Below are positions 1 to 8,032 of a stretch of DNA of 64,000 bases, one piece after another; positions within the stretch are counted from its first letter, which is position 1, and each line of letters opens with the position of its first letter. The stretch lies in the NCBI GenBank assembly GCA_040766885.1, contig JAXGPP010000001.1, forward strand, positions 124,001 through 188,000, read 5' to 3'. The notes below the pieces were generated by a model. It did not search any database, was not told where the DNA came from, and was given only the letters and a program-made list of their open reading frames with translations. The position numbers and the translations under genes were made by a program. The DNA comes from JAXGPP01 sp040766885 (lineage in GTDB: Bacteria; Planctomycetota; Planctomycetia; Pirellulales; Thermoguttaceae).

Positions 1-213
1 ATCGCCATTCACGAAAGTTCCGTTCTTGCTGCCGAAGTCGCGTACGGCCACATACCCGTCTTCGACCAGGATCACACAATGATGACGGCTGATCAGGTCG
101 CTCTGGGGCCGGAGATTGCAGTCCTCCGCGCGACCGATGAAGAACTTGGGGCCTGGCACTGCGATCTTCTGTCCGGCGTTCTTGCCGGACGTCACAACGA
201 ATTTGACTTCCAT
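1..213 (-). CDS. FHA-domain protein, 3' part missing at window edge
   Basis: Reverse-strand reading frame starting at the ATG at 213 and running off the left edge, so only the first 71 residues are visible. They form most of a forkhead-associated (phosphothreonine-binding) domain: FIGR at about residues 25-28, ISRHH at 41-45 and SKNGTFVNG at 62-70 are the conserved FHA signature residues. There is no signal peptide, so the domain is cytoplasmic. In planctomycetes such N-terminal FHA domains often precede coiled-coil or signalling domains, but what follows here lies outside the window. The FHA call is secure; the full protein is unknown. Confidence 0.85.
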   Translation of the reverse strand, partial: MEVKFVVTSGKNAGQKIAVPGPKFFIGRAEDCNLRPQSDLISRHHCVILVEDGYVAVRDFGSKNGTFVNGD

Positions 214-423
214 CGCCGTTGCACCCCGGGGTCCGATTTTTTGAGCATCGAAACGCCAACTCCCTCGGAGGGTGGTCGGGAGGACTGACCTCGGGGTACC
301 GGCTGCCCATCAGGACCCCAGATGAAGGCAGGCCATTATCGGGAGATCTCCGACCCTCCCCGCTCGTTCCGGTAGCTAGCCGTAATGTTAGCAGTGCGCG
401 AGCCTCAAGTCAAAACGTCTCCA

Positions 424-454
424 CAAGAAAAGCAGGCCGGCGTTTTTCGGGCCT
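424..454 (-). terminator. Probable rho-independent terminator of the gcv/lipoate ligase operon
   Basis: Directly after the stop codon of the lipoate ligase gene the minus strand reads AGGCC, an A-rich loop, GGCCT, then GCTTTTCTT. The arms are at 450-454 and 434-438, with the T-rich tail reading toward 424. Position and structure fit the end of the glycine cleavage operon. The stem is short, so strength is uncertain. Confidence 0.55.
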
Positions 455-1219
455 TTATTCCCGGCCGCGGAGGCAGTTCCAGCGGTCCGTGCCATATTTC
501 GCGATAACAAGTTGATCCACCAACCGGCGTTCGTCCGTTGTCAGGGGGTGCTCGTGCCAATCCAGCCCGAGCCGCCCCGCCAATCGAGGCAGCCAAGCCG
601 TTGCGAGCCGGGAAGTATCAAGCGCCTCTCCGGTCAGATCACCGATGCCGTCGAGTTCGGGGGCGGCTGGGGACCGTTTGAGCAGAACGCTGCCGTGCTG
701 CAGCACAGCATCCGCCGAACGCCGTTGCGCGCTGCCAGCGACTTTGGCCGTTCCGAACAGCACATCGCCGCTGGATCGGCGCTGGAAGCACAAGAATGGC
801 TGCGGCTGGCCCACCGTCCTGTCGTCTGCCCAGAGGTTCACCCCGATTCCGCGATCGGCCAGAACGTCGCTCAGTGATTCGTGAACGGCACGATAGAGAT
901 CCAGTCTTCGCCGGCCTAGCGGGTGCTGAAGCGGAACAACCAGGCTGTAAGTCAATTCATGGTCATGGAGGATCGCCCCCCCGCCGCTGGCCCTGCGGAC
1001 AACGGGCGACTGACGGCTCGCCGCGTGCTGCCAACGGTCGGAGTATGTCTGGAAGTATCCGAGCGACAACGTCGGTTCCGACCAGCCGTAGAACCGCCAG
1101 CAACACGCGCCGTTGTGGCCGCACCATTCCAGGAGGAACTCGTCAACTGCCATGTTCCACGGTCCCGGCGAGGCGGCGTCAAGAACCAACCGGCAATCGT
1201 CCAATCCGCCATCAGCCAT
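455..1219 (-). CDS. lplA: Lipoate-protein ligase A family protein
   Basis: A 254-residue protein of the biotin/lipoate A/B ligase fold (PF03099). Visible motifs are VRRASGGGAILHD, matching the RRxTGGGxVxHD lipoyl-AMP binding loop, and GTAKVAGSAQRR, carrying the conserved catalytic Lys. It would attach lipoate or octanoate to the lipoyl domain of GcvH, encoded upstream in the same operon. Start chosen at ATG 1219, preceded by GGTGGAAG; a TTG one codon earlier is possible. It lies 45 nt after gcvPB and ends in a likely terminator, so it is the last gene of the operon. It could be a lipoate ligase proper or an octanoyl transferase (LipM type); the sequence alone does not decide this. Confidence 0.85.
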   Translation of the reverse strand: MADGGLDDCRLVLDAASPGPWNMAVDEFLLEWCGHNGACCWRFYGWSEPTLSLGYFQTYSDRWQHAASRQSPVVRRASGGGAILHDHELTYSLVVPLQHPLGRRRLDLYRAVHESLSDVLADRGIGVNLWADDRTVGQPQPFLCFQRRSSGDVLFGTAKVAGSAQRRSADAVLQHGSVLLKRSPAAPELDGIGDLTGEALDTSRLATAWLPRLAGRLGLDWHEHPLTTDERRLVDQLVIAKYGTDRWNCLRGRE

Positions 1220-1264
1220 CAAAGGGTATCTTCCACCTGGTGAAGCGGGCGCGCCTCGTGCGAA

Positions 1265-2734
1265 TCAGTCCATCAATTCCGATGCTTGGGTGAAGCAGAG
1301 GACCGGCTTCCGCGCGGCTTGCACTTCGTTCGGGCGGCTCACGGGTGTGGTATGCGGGGCCTCGTGAAGCAGATCGGCGGCCTCTTCGGTGATGCGGAAC
1401 AAGGCCTCGGCAAAGGCGTCGAGCGTGGCCTTGTTTTCGGTTTCCGTGGGCTCGATCATCAACGCTTCTTTGACGATCAGCGGGAAATAGACGGTCGGCG
1501 CATGGAAGCCGTAGTCCAGCAGCCGTTTGGCGATGTCCATGGCGGAAATGCCGCGTTCGCCCTTGAGCGTGGCGGCGGAGGCCACGAATTCGTGCATACA
1601 GCGATCGCCCTGCGGCACCGGGAGGAAGTGCTTCACTCGGCTGAGCAGGTAGTTGGCGGCCAGCACCGCATCTTCCGAGACTCGCTTGAGCCCTTGCGGT
1701 CCGTAGGTGCGGAGGTAGCAGTAAGTCCGCACGAGGACCCCGACATTGCCGAAGAACGCGCGGACACGGCCGATCGATTTGGGCCGGTCGTAATCCAGGC
1801 GGTAGCCCGTTTCGCCGCGAACCACCAACGGAGTGGGGAGGTATGGCGCAAGCTTCTCCGCGACTGCGACGGGACCGGCGCCGGGGCCGCCGCCGCCGTG
1901 CGGACCGCTGAAAGTCTTGTGCGGGTTGTAGTGCATCATGTCGGCCCCGAAGTCGCCAGGCCGCGTGATGCCAAGAATCGCGTTCATGTTCGCGCCGTCG
2001 AGATACACCAGGCCGCCCGCCGCGTGCACCATTTCGGCGATGCGGGCGATCTGGCCGTCGAATACCCCGAGCGTGTTGGGGTTCGTGATCATGAACACGG
2101 CTACGTTCTCGTCGAGCCGCGCGGCCAGTTCTTTCAGATCCACGCAGCCTCGACTGTCGCTCTTGATCGGAACCGCGCTAAAGCCGGCCATCGAGGCGCT
2201 GGCAGGGTTGGTGCCATGGGCCACGTCGGGTATCAACACTACAGACCGATTCTGGCCGATATCGCGGAAGTATGCCGCCGCGACGAACAGGGCCGTCATC
2301 TCGCCGTGCGCGCCGGCGGCCGGCTGCAGGCTCACGCCGGGCAACCCGCTGATCTCCGCAAGCATTCGCTGAACCTCGTACAGCACCTCCAGCAGCCCCT
2401 GCACTGTCTCCTCCGACTGGTAGGGATGCAGGTCGATCATACCCGGCAAGCCTGCCAGCCGCTCGTTGCGCTTCGGGTTGTACTTCATCGTGCACGAGCC
2501 GAGCGGGTAGAAGTGCGTGTCAACCGACATGTTCTGGGTGGAAAGGTTGACGAAGTGCCGCACCACGTCGGGCTCGCTCAATTCCGGCAGCGGAGGCGGT
2601 GTCTCCGCCAACTGGTCGCCGGGCAGCAGCTCTGCGGTCGGCCTGACTGGCACGTCGCAAGCCGGCCAGACGACGGCGCATGAGCCCGGACGGGAGAGCT
2701 CATCGAGTAGGCGGGTGGCGTGGCGGTTACGCAT
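1265..2734 (-). CDS. gcvPB: Glycine dehydrogenase (decarboxylating) subunit 2
   Basis: A 489-residue C-terminal half of the two-subunit P protein of the glycine cleavage system. It decarboxylates glycine with PLP and passes the aminomethyl group to lipoylated GcvH. The PLP lysine is K273 in the motif HYNPHKTFSGPHGGGGPG, and the glycine-rich loop that follows is intact; THFYPLGSCTMKYNPK near residue 75 is also typical. Length fits the family. Start chosen at ATG 2734 (a TTG two codons upstream is the alternative); no clear Shine-Dalgarno. It lies 57 nt after gcvPA in the same operon. Confidence 0.96.
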   Translation of the reverse strand: MRNRHATRLLDELSRPGSCAVVWPACDVPVRPTAELLPGDQLAETPPPLPELSEPDVVRHFVNLSTQNMSVDTHFYPLGSCTMKYNPKRNERLAGLPGMIDLHPYQSEETVQGLLEVLYEVQRMLAEISGLPGVSLQPAAGAHGEMTALFVAAAYFRDIGQNRSVVLIPDVAHGTNPASASMAGFSAVPIKSDSRGCVDLKELAARLDENVAVFMITNPNTLGVFDGQIARIAEMVHAAGGLVYLDGANMNAILGITRPGDFGADMMHYNPHKTFSGPHGGGGPGAGPVAVAEKLAPYLPTPLVVRGETGYRLDYDRPKSIGRVRAFFGNVGVLVRTYCYLRTYGPQGLKRVSEDAVLAANYLLSRVKHFLPVPQGDRCMHEFVASAATLKGERGISAMDIAKRLLDYGFHAPTVYFPLIVKEALMIEPTETENKATLDAFAEALFRITEEAADLLHEAPHTTPVSRPNEVQAARKPVLCFTQASELMD

Positions 2735-2791
2735 GGGCAATGCTGGATGATGAATTCCTGAGGATGATTGAAGAATCGATGATGGATCGCA

Positions 2792-4135
2792 CTACGTGGC
2801 CGTTGCGAGCGCGCGGGCGAGGCGGTCGATGTCGGACCGGGTTCGTTTCTCCGTCACGGTGACGAGCAGGCAATCGGACAACTCCGGAAACCAGCCCGCC
2901 AAGGGCACGCCTGCCAGAATGCCCTCGCGACGCGCCGCATCGAGCACTCGTTCTAAATGGCCGGCGCCCAGGCGGACGACGAATTCCTTGAACGTGGGAC
3001 GGGTGAATGCCGCATGGGCGACGCCTGAAGACGTCAACTGCTCAAGAGCGTAGCGCGACTTCTGCAGGCACAACTCGGCGACTGAGCGCATGCCCGAAGG
3101 GCCCATGGCGGCCAGGTAGACCGTTGCCCGCAGGGCCAGCAGCCCCTGATTGGTGCAAATATTGCTTGTGGCCTTCTCGCGGCGTATGTGTTGCTCACGG
3201 GTTTGCAGCGTCAGGACAAAGCATCGCTTGCCACGGCGATCGGTAGTCTGGCCGACGAGGCGCCCCGGCAGGCGGCGGATGAACTGCTCGCGGCAGGCGA
3301 GAATCCCCAGGTACGGTCCGCCGAACGACATCGGCGTGCCAAGGGGTTGTCCTTCGGCCACGACGATGTCGGCGCCGTACTCACTGGGCCGCTTGAGGAG
3401 CCCCAGGCTGATCGGGTCGACGGCCACGATGAAGGGTGCTCCCGACTTGTGCGTCAGCTCGCCGATCTCCCGAGTCGGTTCGAGGCAGCCAAAGAAATTG
3501 GGGTGTTGTACGAGGACGCACGCCGTCTGGTCATCGAGGGCCTGCTCCAGATCGGCCGGATGCAGCGTTCCATCGGGCGTGCCGACCACGACCAACTCGG
3601 CACCGAGATTTGCCAGGTAGGTCGCGAGCACCCGGCGATATTCCGGGTGGACGCTCGCCGCAACGACCACGCGACGCCGGCGCGTGGTGTCGAGCGCCAT
3701 GAGCACGGCTTCGGCGGCCGCGCTGGCCCCGTCGTAGAGGCTCGCGTTCGAGACGTCCATCCCGGTGAGCTGGGTGATGAGCGTCTGGTACTCGAACATC
3801 GCTTGCAGCGTGCCTTGGCTTGCCTCGGCCTGGTAGGGCGTGTAGGCCGTGTAGAATTCGCTCCGAGCGGCGACGAAATCGACAACTGCCGGTACGAAAT
3901 GGTCATAGCTGCCGCCGCCGAGAAAGCAGGTCGTTTGGCCGGCGGGCAGGTTGCGCGCCGCCAGCTCGGTCATGTGGGCCGTCAACTCCAGTTCGCCCAG
4001 TGCGGGAGCCAAATCAAGTGGACGGTTCAACCGCAGGTCGGCGGGAACCATTGCGAACAAATCGTCGATCGAACCGGCGCCGATGGCTTCGAGCATCGCC
4101 ACGCGCTCGGCGGACGTATTGGGAAGATAGGCCAT
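2792..4135 (-). CDS. gcvPA: Glycine dehydrogenase (decarboxylating) subunit 1
   Basis: A 447-residue N-terminal half of the split P protein, partner of the downstream subunit 2. Family landmarks are MAYLPNTSAERVAMLEAIG at the start, the FLGGGSYDHFVPA stretch, the TPYQAEASQGTLQAMFEYQ segment and NASLYDGASAAAEA. The ATG at 4135 is preferred over an in-frame upstream start because family homology begins exactly there and the length is right. The split gcvPA/gcvPB form is the type common in planctomycetes, Gram-positives and thermophiles, unlike the fused E. coli GcvP. Confidence 0.96.
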   Translation of the reverse strand: MAYLPNTSAERVAMLEAIGAGSIDDLFAMVPADLRLNRPLDLAPALGELELTAHMTELAARNLPAGQTTCFLGGGSYDHFVPAVVDFVAARSEFYTAYTPYQAEASQGTLQAMFEYQTLITQLTGMDVSNASLYDGASAAAEAVLMALDTTRRRRVVVAASVHPEYRRVLATYLANLGAELVVVGTPDGTLHPADLEQALDDQTACVLVQHPNFFGCLEPTREIGELTHKSGAPFIVAVDPISLGLLKRPSEYGADIVVAEGQPLGTPMSFGGPYLGILACREQFIRRLPGRLVGQTTDRRGKRCFVLTLQTREQHIRREKATSNICTNQGLLALRATVYLAAMGPSGMRSVAELCLQKSRYALEQLTSSGVAHAAFTRPTFKEFVVRLGAGHLERVLDAARREGILAGVPLAGWFPELSDCLLVTVTEKRTRSDIDRLARALATAT

Positions 4136-4201
4136 GGAGAGAGCTGCAAAAGTCCGAGGTCGAGTTACTGGCCGGGTCGGGGACAATCGGGCTGCGCGCC
4201 G

Positions 4202-4609
4202 CTATTGCTCGTCCAGTTCCTCTTGGATCTGCTTCTGGTAGGCGGTGTAGTCCAGCAGGCCATGAAGCTCCGCATCATTGCGGATGCGGATCTTGACGAG
4301 CCAGCCGGCGCCATAGGGGTCTTCGGAAAGCGTCTCAAGCTTGTCGGCCACGGTCGTATTGACGGCTATCACCTCGCCGTCGGCGGGGCTATAAAGGTCG
4401 CTTACCGCCTTGACCGACTCTACCTCGCCAAACGGTTTTCCGGCATGGACCTGTTGCCCCACTTCGGGCAGGCCGATGTAGACAAGATCGGTTAGCGCTT
4501 CGATTGCGAACTTGGAGACGCCCACCGTGGCGATTTTCTGGCCGGAGGCATCAGTCTCCAGATGCACCCACTCGTGGGTCTTGGTGAACGACAGTTGTTC
4601 GGGAATCAC
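4202..4609 (-). CDS. gcvH: Glycine cleavage system H protein
   Basis: A 135-residue lipoyl carrier protein that shuttles the aminomethyl group between GcvP and GcvT. The lipoylated lysine is K67 in ESVKAVSDLYSP; the FTKTHEWV start and the NPYG-like EDPYGAGWLVKI C-terminal signature are present. The start codon is GTG (4607-4609) and overlaps the gcvT stop by four bases (GTGA), implying translational coupling. The lipoate ligase for K67 is in the same operon. The dihydrolipoamide dehydrogenase (L protein) is not in the window, which is usual since it is shared with other complexes. Confidence 0.96.
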   Translation of the reverse strand: MIPEQLSFTKTHEWVHLETDASGQKIATVGVSKFAIEALTDLVYIGLPEVGQQVHAGKPFGEVESVKAVSDLYSPADGEVIAVNTTVADKLETLSEDPYGAGWLVKIRIRNDAELHGLLDYTAYQKQIQEELDEQ

Positions 4610-5781
4610 TGGGGCGCTCCTTTCGAACGACGGCGGTAGAATGGCAACTCCACGATCCGGGCCGGTTCCAGACGGCCGCGGACGTCAATCAGTATTTCAG
4701 TGCCGGGTTCGGACGATGCGGGCTCGATGTAGCCCATGGCAATTGGTTTGTCGAGCGTCGGTGAGAATGTTCCGCTCGTGGTAACACCGACCGGGCGGCC
4801 ATCGCGCACCAACCGACAGTTCTCGCGGGCCGGTCGACGGCCAAGGAGTTCCAGGCCGATTCGGGTGCGCCGCGGCGGCTGGGACTGAATGCGCTTCAAG
4901 GCGTCGCGGCCAGGGAAGTCGTAACCCGTGAGATGGCATGAGAACCCCAGGCCAGCCTCAAACGGATTTGTCTCTTCGGAAAGCTCGTGGCCATAGAGCG
5001 GCATTCCGGCCTCCAAGCGGAGCGTGTCGCGTGCTCCAAGGCCCACCGGCACGATGCCCAACGGCTCGCCCATCTCGATCAGGACCTGCCAGATCTCGCG
5101 GGCAATCGACGCGCCGACACTGAACTCGAAGCCGTCCTCTCCGGTATAGCCGGTGCGGCTGACAATCCCACCCTGGCGGCGCGCCGCCGGATGCAGGATC
5201 TGCGCCTGAGTGCCGCGATAGTAGCGCATCTCGCGGAGGTCGACGTCCACGAGCGGTTGCAGCAGATCGACCGAGCGCGGGCCCTGGATCGCGAACATCG
5301 CCCAAAGCCGCGTGACGTCGGTGAAGATCACCTCGGCGCCCAGTCGCTCGGCGCGTTCTCGCGTCAATTGGCGATGGACCCAGTCGACAATCTTCTCTCG
5401 GTTGGAGCCGTTCACCACCACGACGTAGAACGGCTGCCCGTATGAGTCGTGATAATAGCCGACCAGCACGTCGTCCATGATGCCACCCGCTTCGTTGGTC
5501 ACCAGCGAGTAGCGAATCTGGCCGAGAGCCATGTCGGCGACTCGCCGGGTGAGCAACTCGGCGAGGAAAACGGCGGCTCCCGGGCCTTCGAACCGAAGGC
5601 GGCCCATGTGGCTGATGTCGGTGATTCCGCCGGCCGACCGGGTGGCCTTGTGCTCGGCGATGATCGATGTGTACTGCACCGGCATTGCCCATCCGGCGAA
5701 ATCGACCATCCGGGCGCCTCGACCAACATGCCAATCATATATGGGAGTCTTGAGGAGATGATGATGCTGGTCAGCGCCCAT
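4606..5781 (-). CDS. gcvT: Aminomethyltransferase, glycine cleavage T protein
   Basis: A 391-residue tetrahydrofolate-dependent aminomethyltransferase, first gene of the operon. Recognisable segments are the N-terminal DFAGWAMPVQY, the substrate-pocket region THMG-like ISHMGRLRFEGP, RTGYTGEDGFEF, and LGARDTLRLEAGMPLYGHEL in the folate-binding part. It releases ammonia and forms methylene-THF from the GcvH-bound aminomethyl group. ATG at 5781 is preceded by a purine-rich Shine-Dalgarno (GGGAGAGAGG), which sits inside a possible hairpin (see leader feature). Confidence 0.96.
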   Translation of the reverse strand: MGADQHHHLLKTPIYDWHVGRGARMVDFAGWAMPVQYTSIIAEHKATRSAGGITDISHMGRLRFEGPGAAVFLAELLTRRVADMALGQIRYSLVTNEAGGIMDDVLVGYYHDSYGQPFYVVVVNGSNREKIVDWVHRQLTRERAERLGAEVIFTDVTRLWAMFAIQGPRSVDLLQPLVDVDLREMRYYRGTQAQILHPAARRQGGIVSRTGYTGEDGFEFSVGASIAREIWQVLIEMGEPLGIVPVGLGARDTLRLEAGMPLYGHELSEETNPFEAGLGFSCHLTGYDFPGRDALKRIQSQPPRRTRIGLELLGRRPARENCRLVRDGRPVGVTTSGTFSPTLDKPIAMGYIEPASSEPGTEILIDVRGRLEPARIVELPFYRRRSKGAPQ

Positions 5782-5892
5782 CGAGTACCTCTCTCCCTCT
5801 AGGAGAGGGCTTGCCTGAGGGTCCCGCGGAGACTGGGTCCGACGGGGACCGCGGTGTGGGAAACCGTTCCGCGATTGAAGAAGACTATTGTA
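5782..5892 (-). promoter_or_regulatory. Leader and possible promoter of the gcv operon
   Basis: Reading the minus strand, a good -10 box TACAAT lies at 5887-5892 with no convincing -35. The roughly 100-nt leader that follows contains CCTCAGGCAA (5811-5820), which resembles one conserved segment of glycine riboswitches, then CTCTCC-TAGA-GGGAGAG, a hairpin covering the gcvT ribosome binding site. The hairpin could hide the Shine-Dalgarno. The other conserved glycine-aptamer elements are not apparent, so a riboswitch is not claimed. Confidence 0.3.
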
Positions 5893-6019
5893 TCCCGTCG
5901 CTGGCCGACAGCCAGGGGGTGGAGGCAGTCCGAGGGCGACGAGCGGCCGGTTCGCTGGGCAATTGCCGTCCGCCCCTACGAGCGATAGGATGCTGCGGCG
6001 CTATTTTGCACGAGGGACT

Positions 6020-6280
6020 ATGGGCGACCTTCAGGATGTTCGCGTGTTGTACGCCAAAGCCGGACTGTTCGTTCTGGGCGGCGTGGTTTCCTCGGCGCTG
6101 GTCCTCCTGGAGTGTCCACGCATCCGCGTGGCGATCTTCCTGGCGATCGCCATCTGGTGCTTTGCTCGGGCGTACTATTTCGCCTTTTACGTCATCGAGC
6201 GATATGTGGACCCAGACTATAGGTTCTCGGGCTTGTGGGCTTTGGGCAGGTACCTGCTCGAGCGCCGCCGAAATCGGTAG
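6020..6280 (+). CDS. Small two-helix membrane protein of unknown function
   Basis: An 86-residue protein (starting MGDLQDVRVLYAKAG) with two predicted membrane helices, about residues 11-28 and 33-53. A charged C-terminal tail carries DPDYRFSGLWALGRYLLERRR. The frame is open further upstream, and ATG at 5990 is an alternative start; ATG 6020 follows a GAGGG. It is divergent from the gcv operon and ends 30 nt before the carbonic anhydrase, with which it may be cotranscribed. I do not recognise a named family. The uniform codon use and hydrophobic pattern suggest it is real. Confidence 0.6.
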   Translation: MGDLQDVRVLYAKAGLFVLGGVVSSALVLLECPRIRVAIFLAIAIWCFARAYYFAFYVIERYVDPDYRFSGLWALGRYLLERRRNR

Positions 6281-6310
6281 ACAGCGGTCCGGTAACTGGA
6301 GAGCAGACTG

Positions 6311-6940
6311 ATGGAGACGCTGCATCATCTATTCGACAACAACCGAGCCTGGGCGGAGCGGATGAAGGCCAACGACCCCTTCTTCTTCGCCCGGCTCAAG
6401 GGCCAGCAGGCGCCGGAATACCTGTGGATCGGCTGTTCCGACAGCCGGGTACCGGCCAACGAGATCGTGGGCCTCATGCCCGGCGAGTTGTTTGTCCATC
6501 GCAACGTGGCCAATGTGGTCGTGCACACCGATTTGAATTGCCTGTCGGTGATTCAGTACGCCGTTGACGTGTTGCGTGTCAAGCATATCATCGTGTGCGG
6601 ACACTACGATTGCGGCGGCGTGACTGCCGCGCTCCACGACCGTAAGCTGGGGCTGATCGACAACTGGCTTCGCCACATCCAGGCGGTCATGGCCAAGCAC
6701 GAGGCCGAACTGGCCGAAGCTCAAGGAGAGAAACCCGGTCTGGATCGGCTTTGCGAGCTGAACGTGATCGAACAGGCCATGAACGTTTGCCAGACGACCG
6801 TCGTCCGCAATGCCTGGCAGCGCGGACAGCCCCTGTCGGTTCACGGGTTGATCTACGATGTCGGCGACGGGCTCCTCCGCGACCTTTCGTTGTGCATCAC
6901 CAACCGTGAGGAACTGGGCGAGCGGGATCGAACGGCATAG
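6311..6940 (+). CDS. can: Beta-class carbonic anhydrase
   Basis: A 209-residue cytoplasmic zinc enzyme interconverting CO2 and bicarbonate. The zinc ligands and active-site dyad are all visible: C42, D44 and R46 in CSDSR, and H98 and C101 in HYDCGG. The N-terminal WAERM and C-terminal VHGLIYDVGDGLL segments are typical of plant-type beta enzymes. ATG 6311 follows GGAGAG. It stops seven bases before the end of the convergent metallopeptidase gene. Glycine decarboxylation by the adjacent operon produces CO2, but a functional link is only a guess. Confidence 0.96.
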   Translation: METLHHLFDNNRAWAERMKANDPFFFARLKGQQAPEYLWIGCSDSRVPANEIVGLMPGELFVHRNVANVVVHTDLNCLSVIQYAVDVLRVKHIIVCGHYDCGGVTAALHDRKLGLIDNWLRHIQAVMAKHEAELAEAQGEKPGLDRLCELNVIEQAMNVCQTTVVRNAWQRGQPLSVHGLIYDVGDGLLRDLSLCITNREELGERDRTA

Positions 6941-6947
6941 ACGGAGT

Positions 6948-7787
6948 CTACAGCCGCTCGGCGTTGAAGGTGTCTCCTTGCTCGATGTCGCCGGTCTCAA
7001 AGCCGCGCCGGAACCAGCGCACTCGCTGCTCCGAGGTGCCGTGGGTGAACGAGTCGGGCACAACATAGCCCTGTGACTGCCGCTGCAAGCGATCATCGCC
7101 AATGGCCTCCGCGGCGCCGATGGCCTCCTCGATGTCGCCCTGTTCCAGCACGTCACGCATTTTCTGCGCATGGTGAGCCCAGACACCGGCGTAGAAGTCG
7201 GCCTGCAGTTCCATCTGCACCGAAATCCGGTTGAACTCCTCCTCCTTCAGGCGGATGCGAAGCGCGTTGACCTTGTCGGAAATGCCGAGCAGGTTCTGCA
7301 CGTGGTGGCCGACCTCGTGAGCGATGACGTAGGCCTGGGCGAAGTCGCCCGGGGCGTCGAGTCTGTTCCGGAGCTGCTCGTAGAACGAGAGGTCGATATA
7401 CAGTTTCTCGTCCGCCGGACAATAGAATGGCCCAACCGCGTCGGTCGCCATCCCGCACGCCGAGTGCACGCGGTCGGTGAACAGCACCAGCTTGGGTTCC
7501 CGATATTGCCGGCCCATTTCGGCAAACAGTCGATTCCAGACGTCCTCCGTGTCGGCGAGCACGACGGAAACAAATTGGGCCAACTCGTCCTGCGCCGGAT
7601 CGGGCGGCCCAGCCTGCCGGGGTTGCGGCGCCCCTTGCTGCAATACGGCCTGAGGATTGACGCCCAGCAGCAGCGCCAGCCCGAGGATGATCAATGTTCC
7701 CATGCCTCCACCGAGGACCATCGTGGGCGCGCCCATCCGCCGCCGATCTTCCACGTTGCTGCTTTGTCGTCGACCTTGCCAACGCAT
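6948..7787 (-). CDS. ypfJ: YpfJ-type neutral zinc metallopeptidase
   Basis: A 279-residue protein of the putative neutral zinc metallopeptidase family (PF04228). It has a short basic N-terminus (MRWQGRRQSSNVEDRR), one membrane helix at about residues 23-43, then the peptidase domain outside the membrane. The zinc-binding HExxH motif is H157-E158-VG-H161 in AHEVGHHVQNLLG. FYCPADEKLYIDLSFY upstream and QADFYAGVWAHH downstream are family signatures. ATG 7787 is preceded by AGGAG. The physiological substrate of this family is unknown. Confidence 0.9.
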   Translation of the reverse strand: MRWQGRRQSSNVEDRRRMGAPTMVLGGGMGTLIILGLALLLGVNPQAVLQQGAPQPRQAGPPDPAQDELAQFVSVVLADTEDVWNRLFAEMGRQYREPKLVLFTDRVHSACGMATDAVGPFYCPADEKLYIDLSFYEQLRNRLDAPGDFAQAYVIAHEVGHHVQNLLGISDKVNALRIRLKEEEFNRISVQMELQADFYAGVWAHHAQKMRDVLEQGDIEEAIGAAEAIGDDRLQRQSQGYVVPDSFTHGTSEQRVRWFRRGFETGDIEQGDTFNAERL

Positions 7788-8032
7788 GGCGCTTGCTCCT
7801 GATTCGCGGGCGGGGTGGGAAACAGAGAATTATAGGCGCGGCGTACAGCCTGGGCGGGAATAAGCAGCGGCCGCCGGCGGTCTTTGATGGTGCCGGGCTG
7901 TGATTCGGCTCCTGTTTGGGAAACGTCCGGGCAAGCTGTCCCGGATCTGTCTCATGGTTGTGATCTGTCCTGCGATCATGGTGCGCAGACACCAAAAGCG
8001 GGTGCAAGATCCTCTCAAATCGGAGGTCTGTC

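Noticed and set aside
1286..2683. Long open frame on the plus strand opposite gcvPB (465 codons)
   Set aside because: Arg/His/Gly-rich translation with no motif; it is a GC-driven shadow of the gcvPB gene.
3188..4495. Long plus-strand open frame opposite gcvPA and gcvH (435 codons)
   Set aside because: No domain features; it spans two clearly real genes on the other strand.
5888..6019. Upstream extension of the small membrane protein
   Set aside because: The added residues are Gly/Arg/Ser/Pro-rich and overlap the divergent promoter region; a start at 6020 gives a compact two-helix protein.
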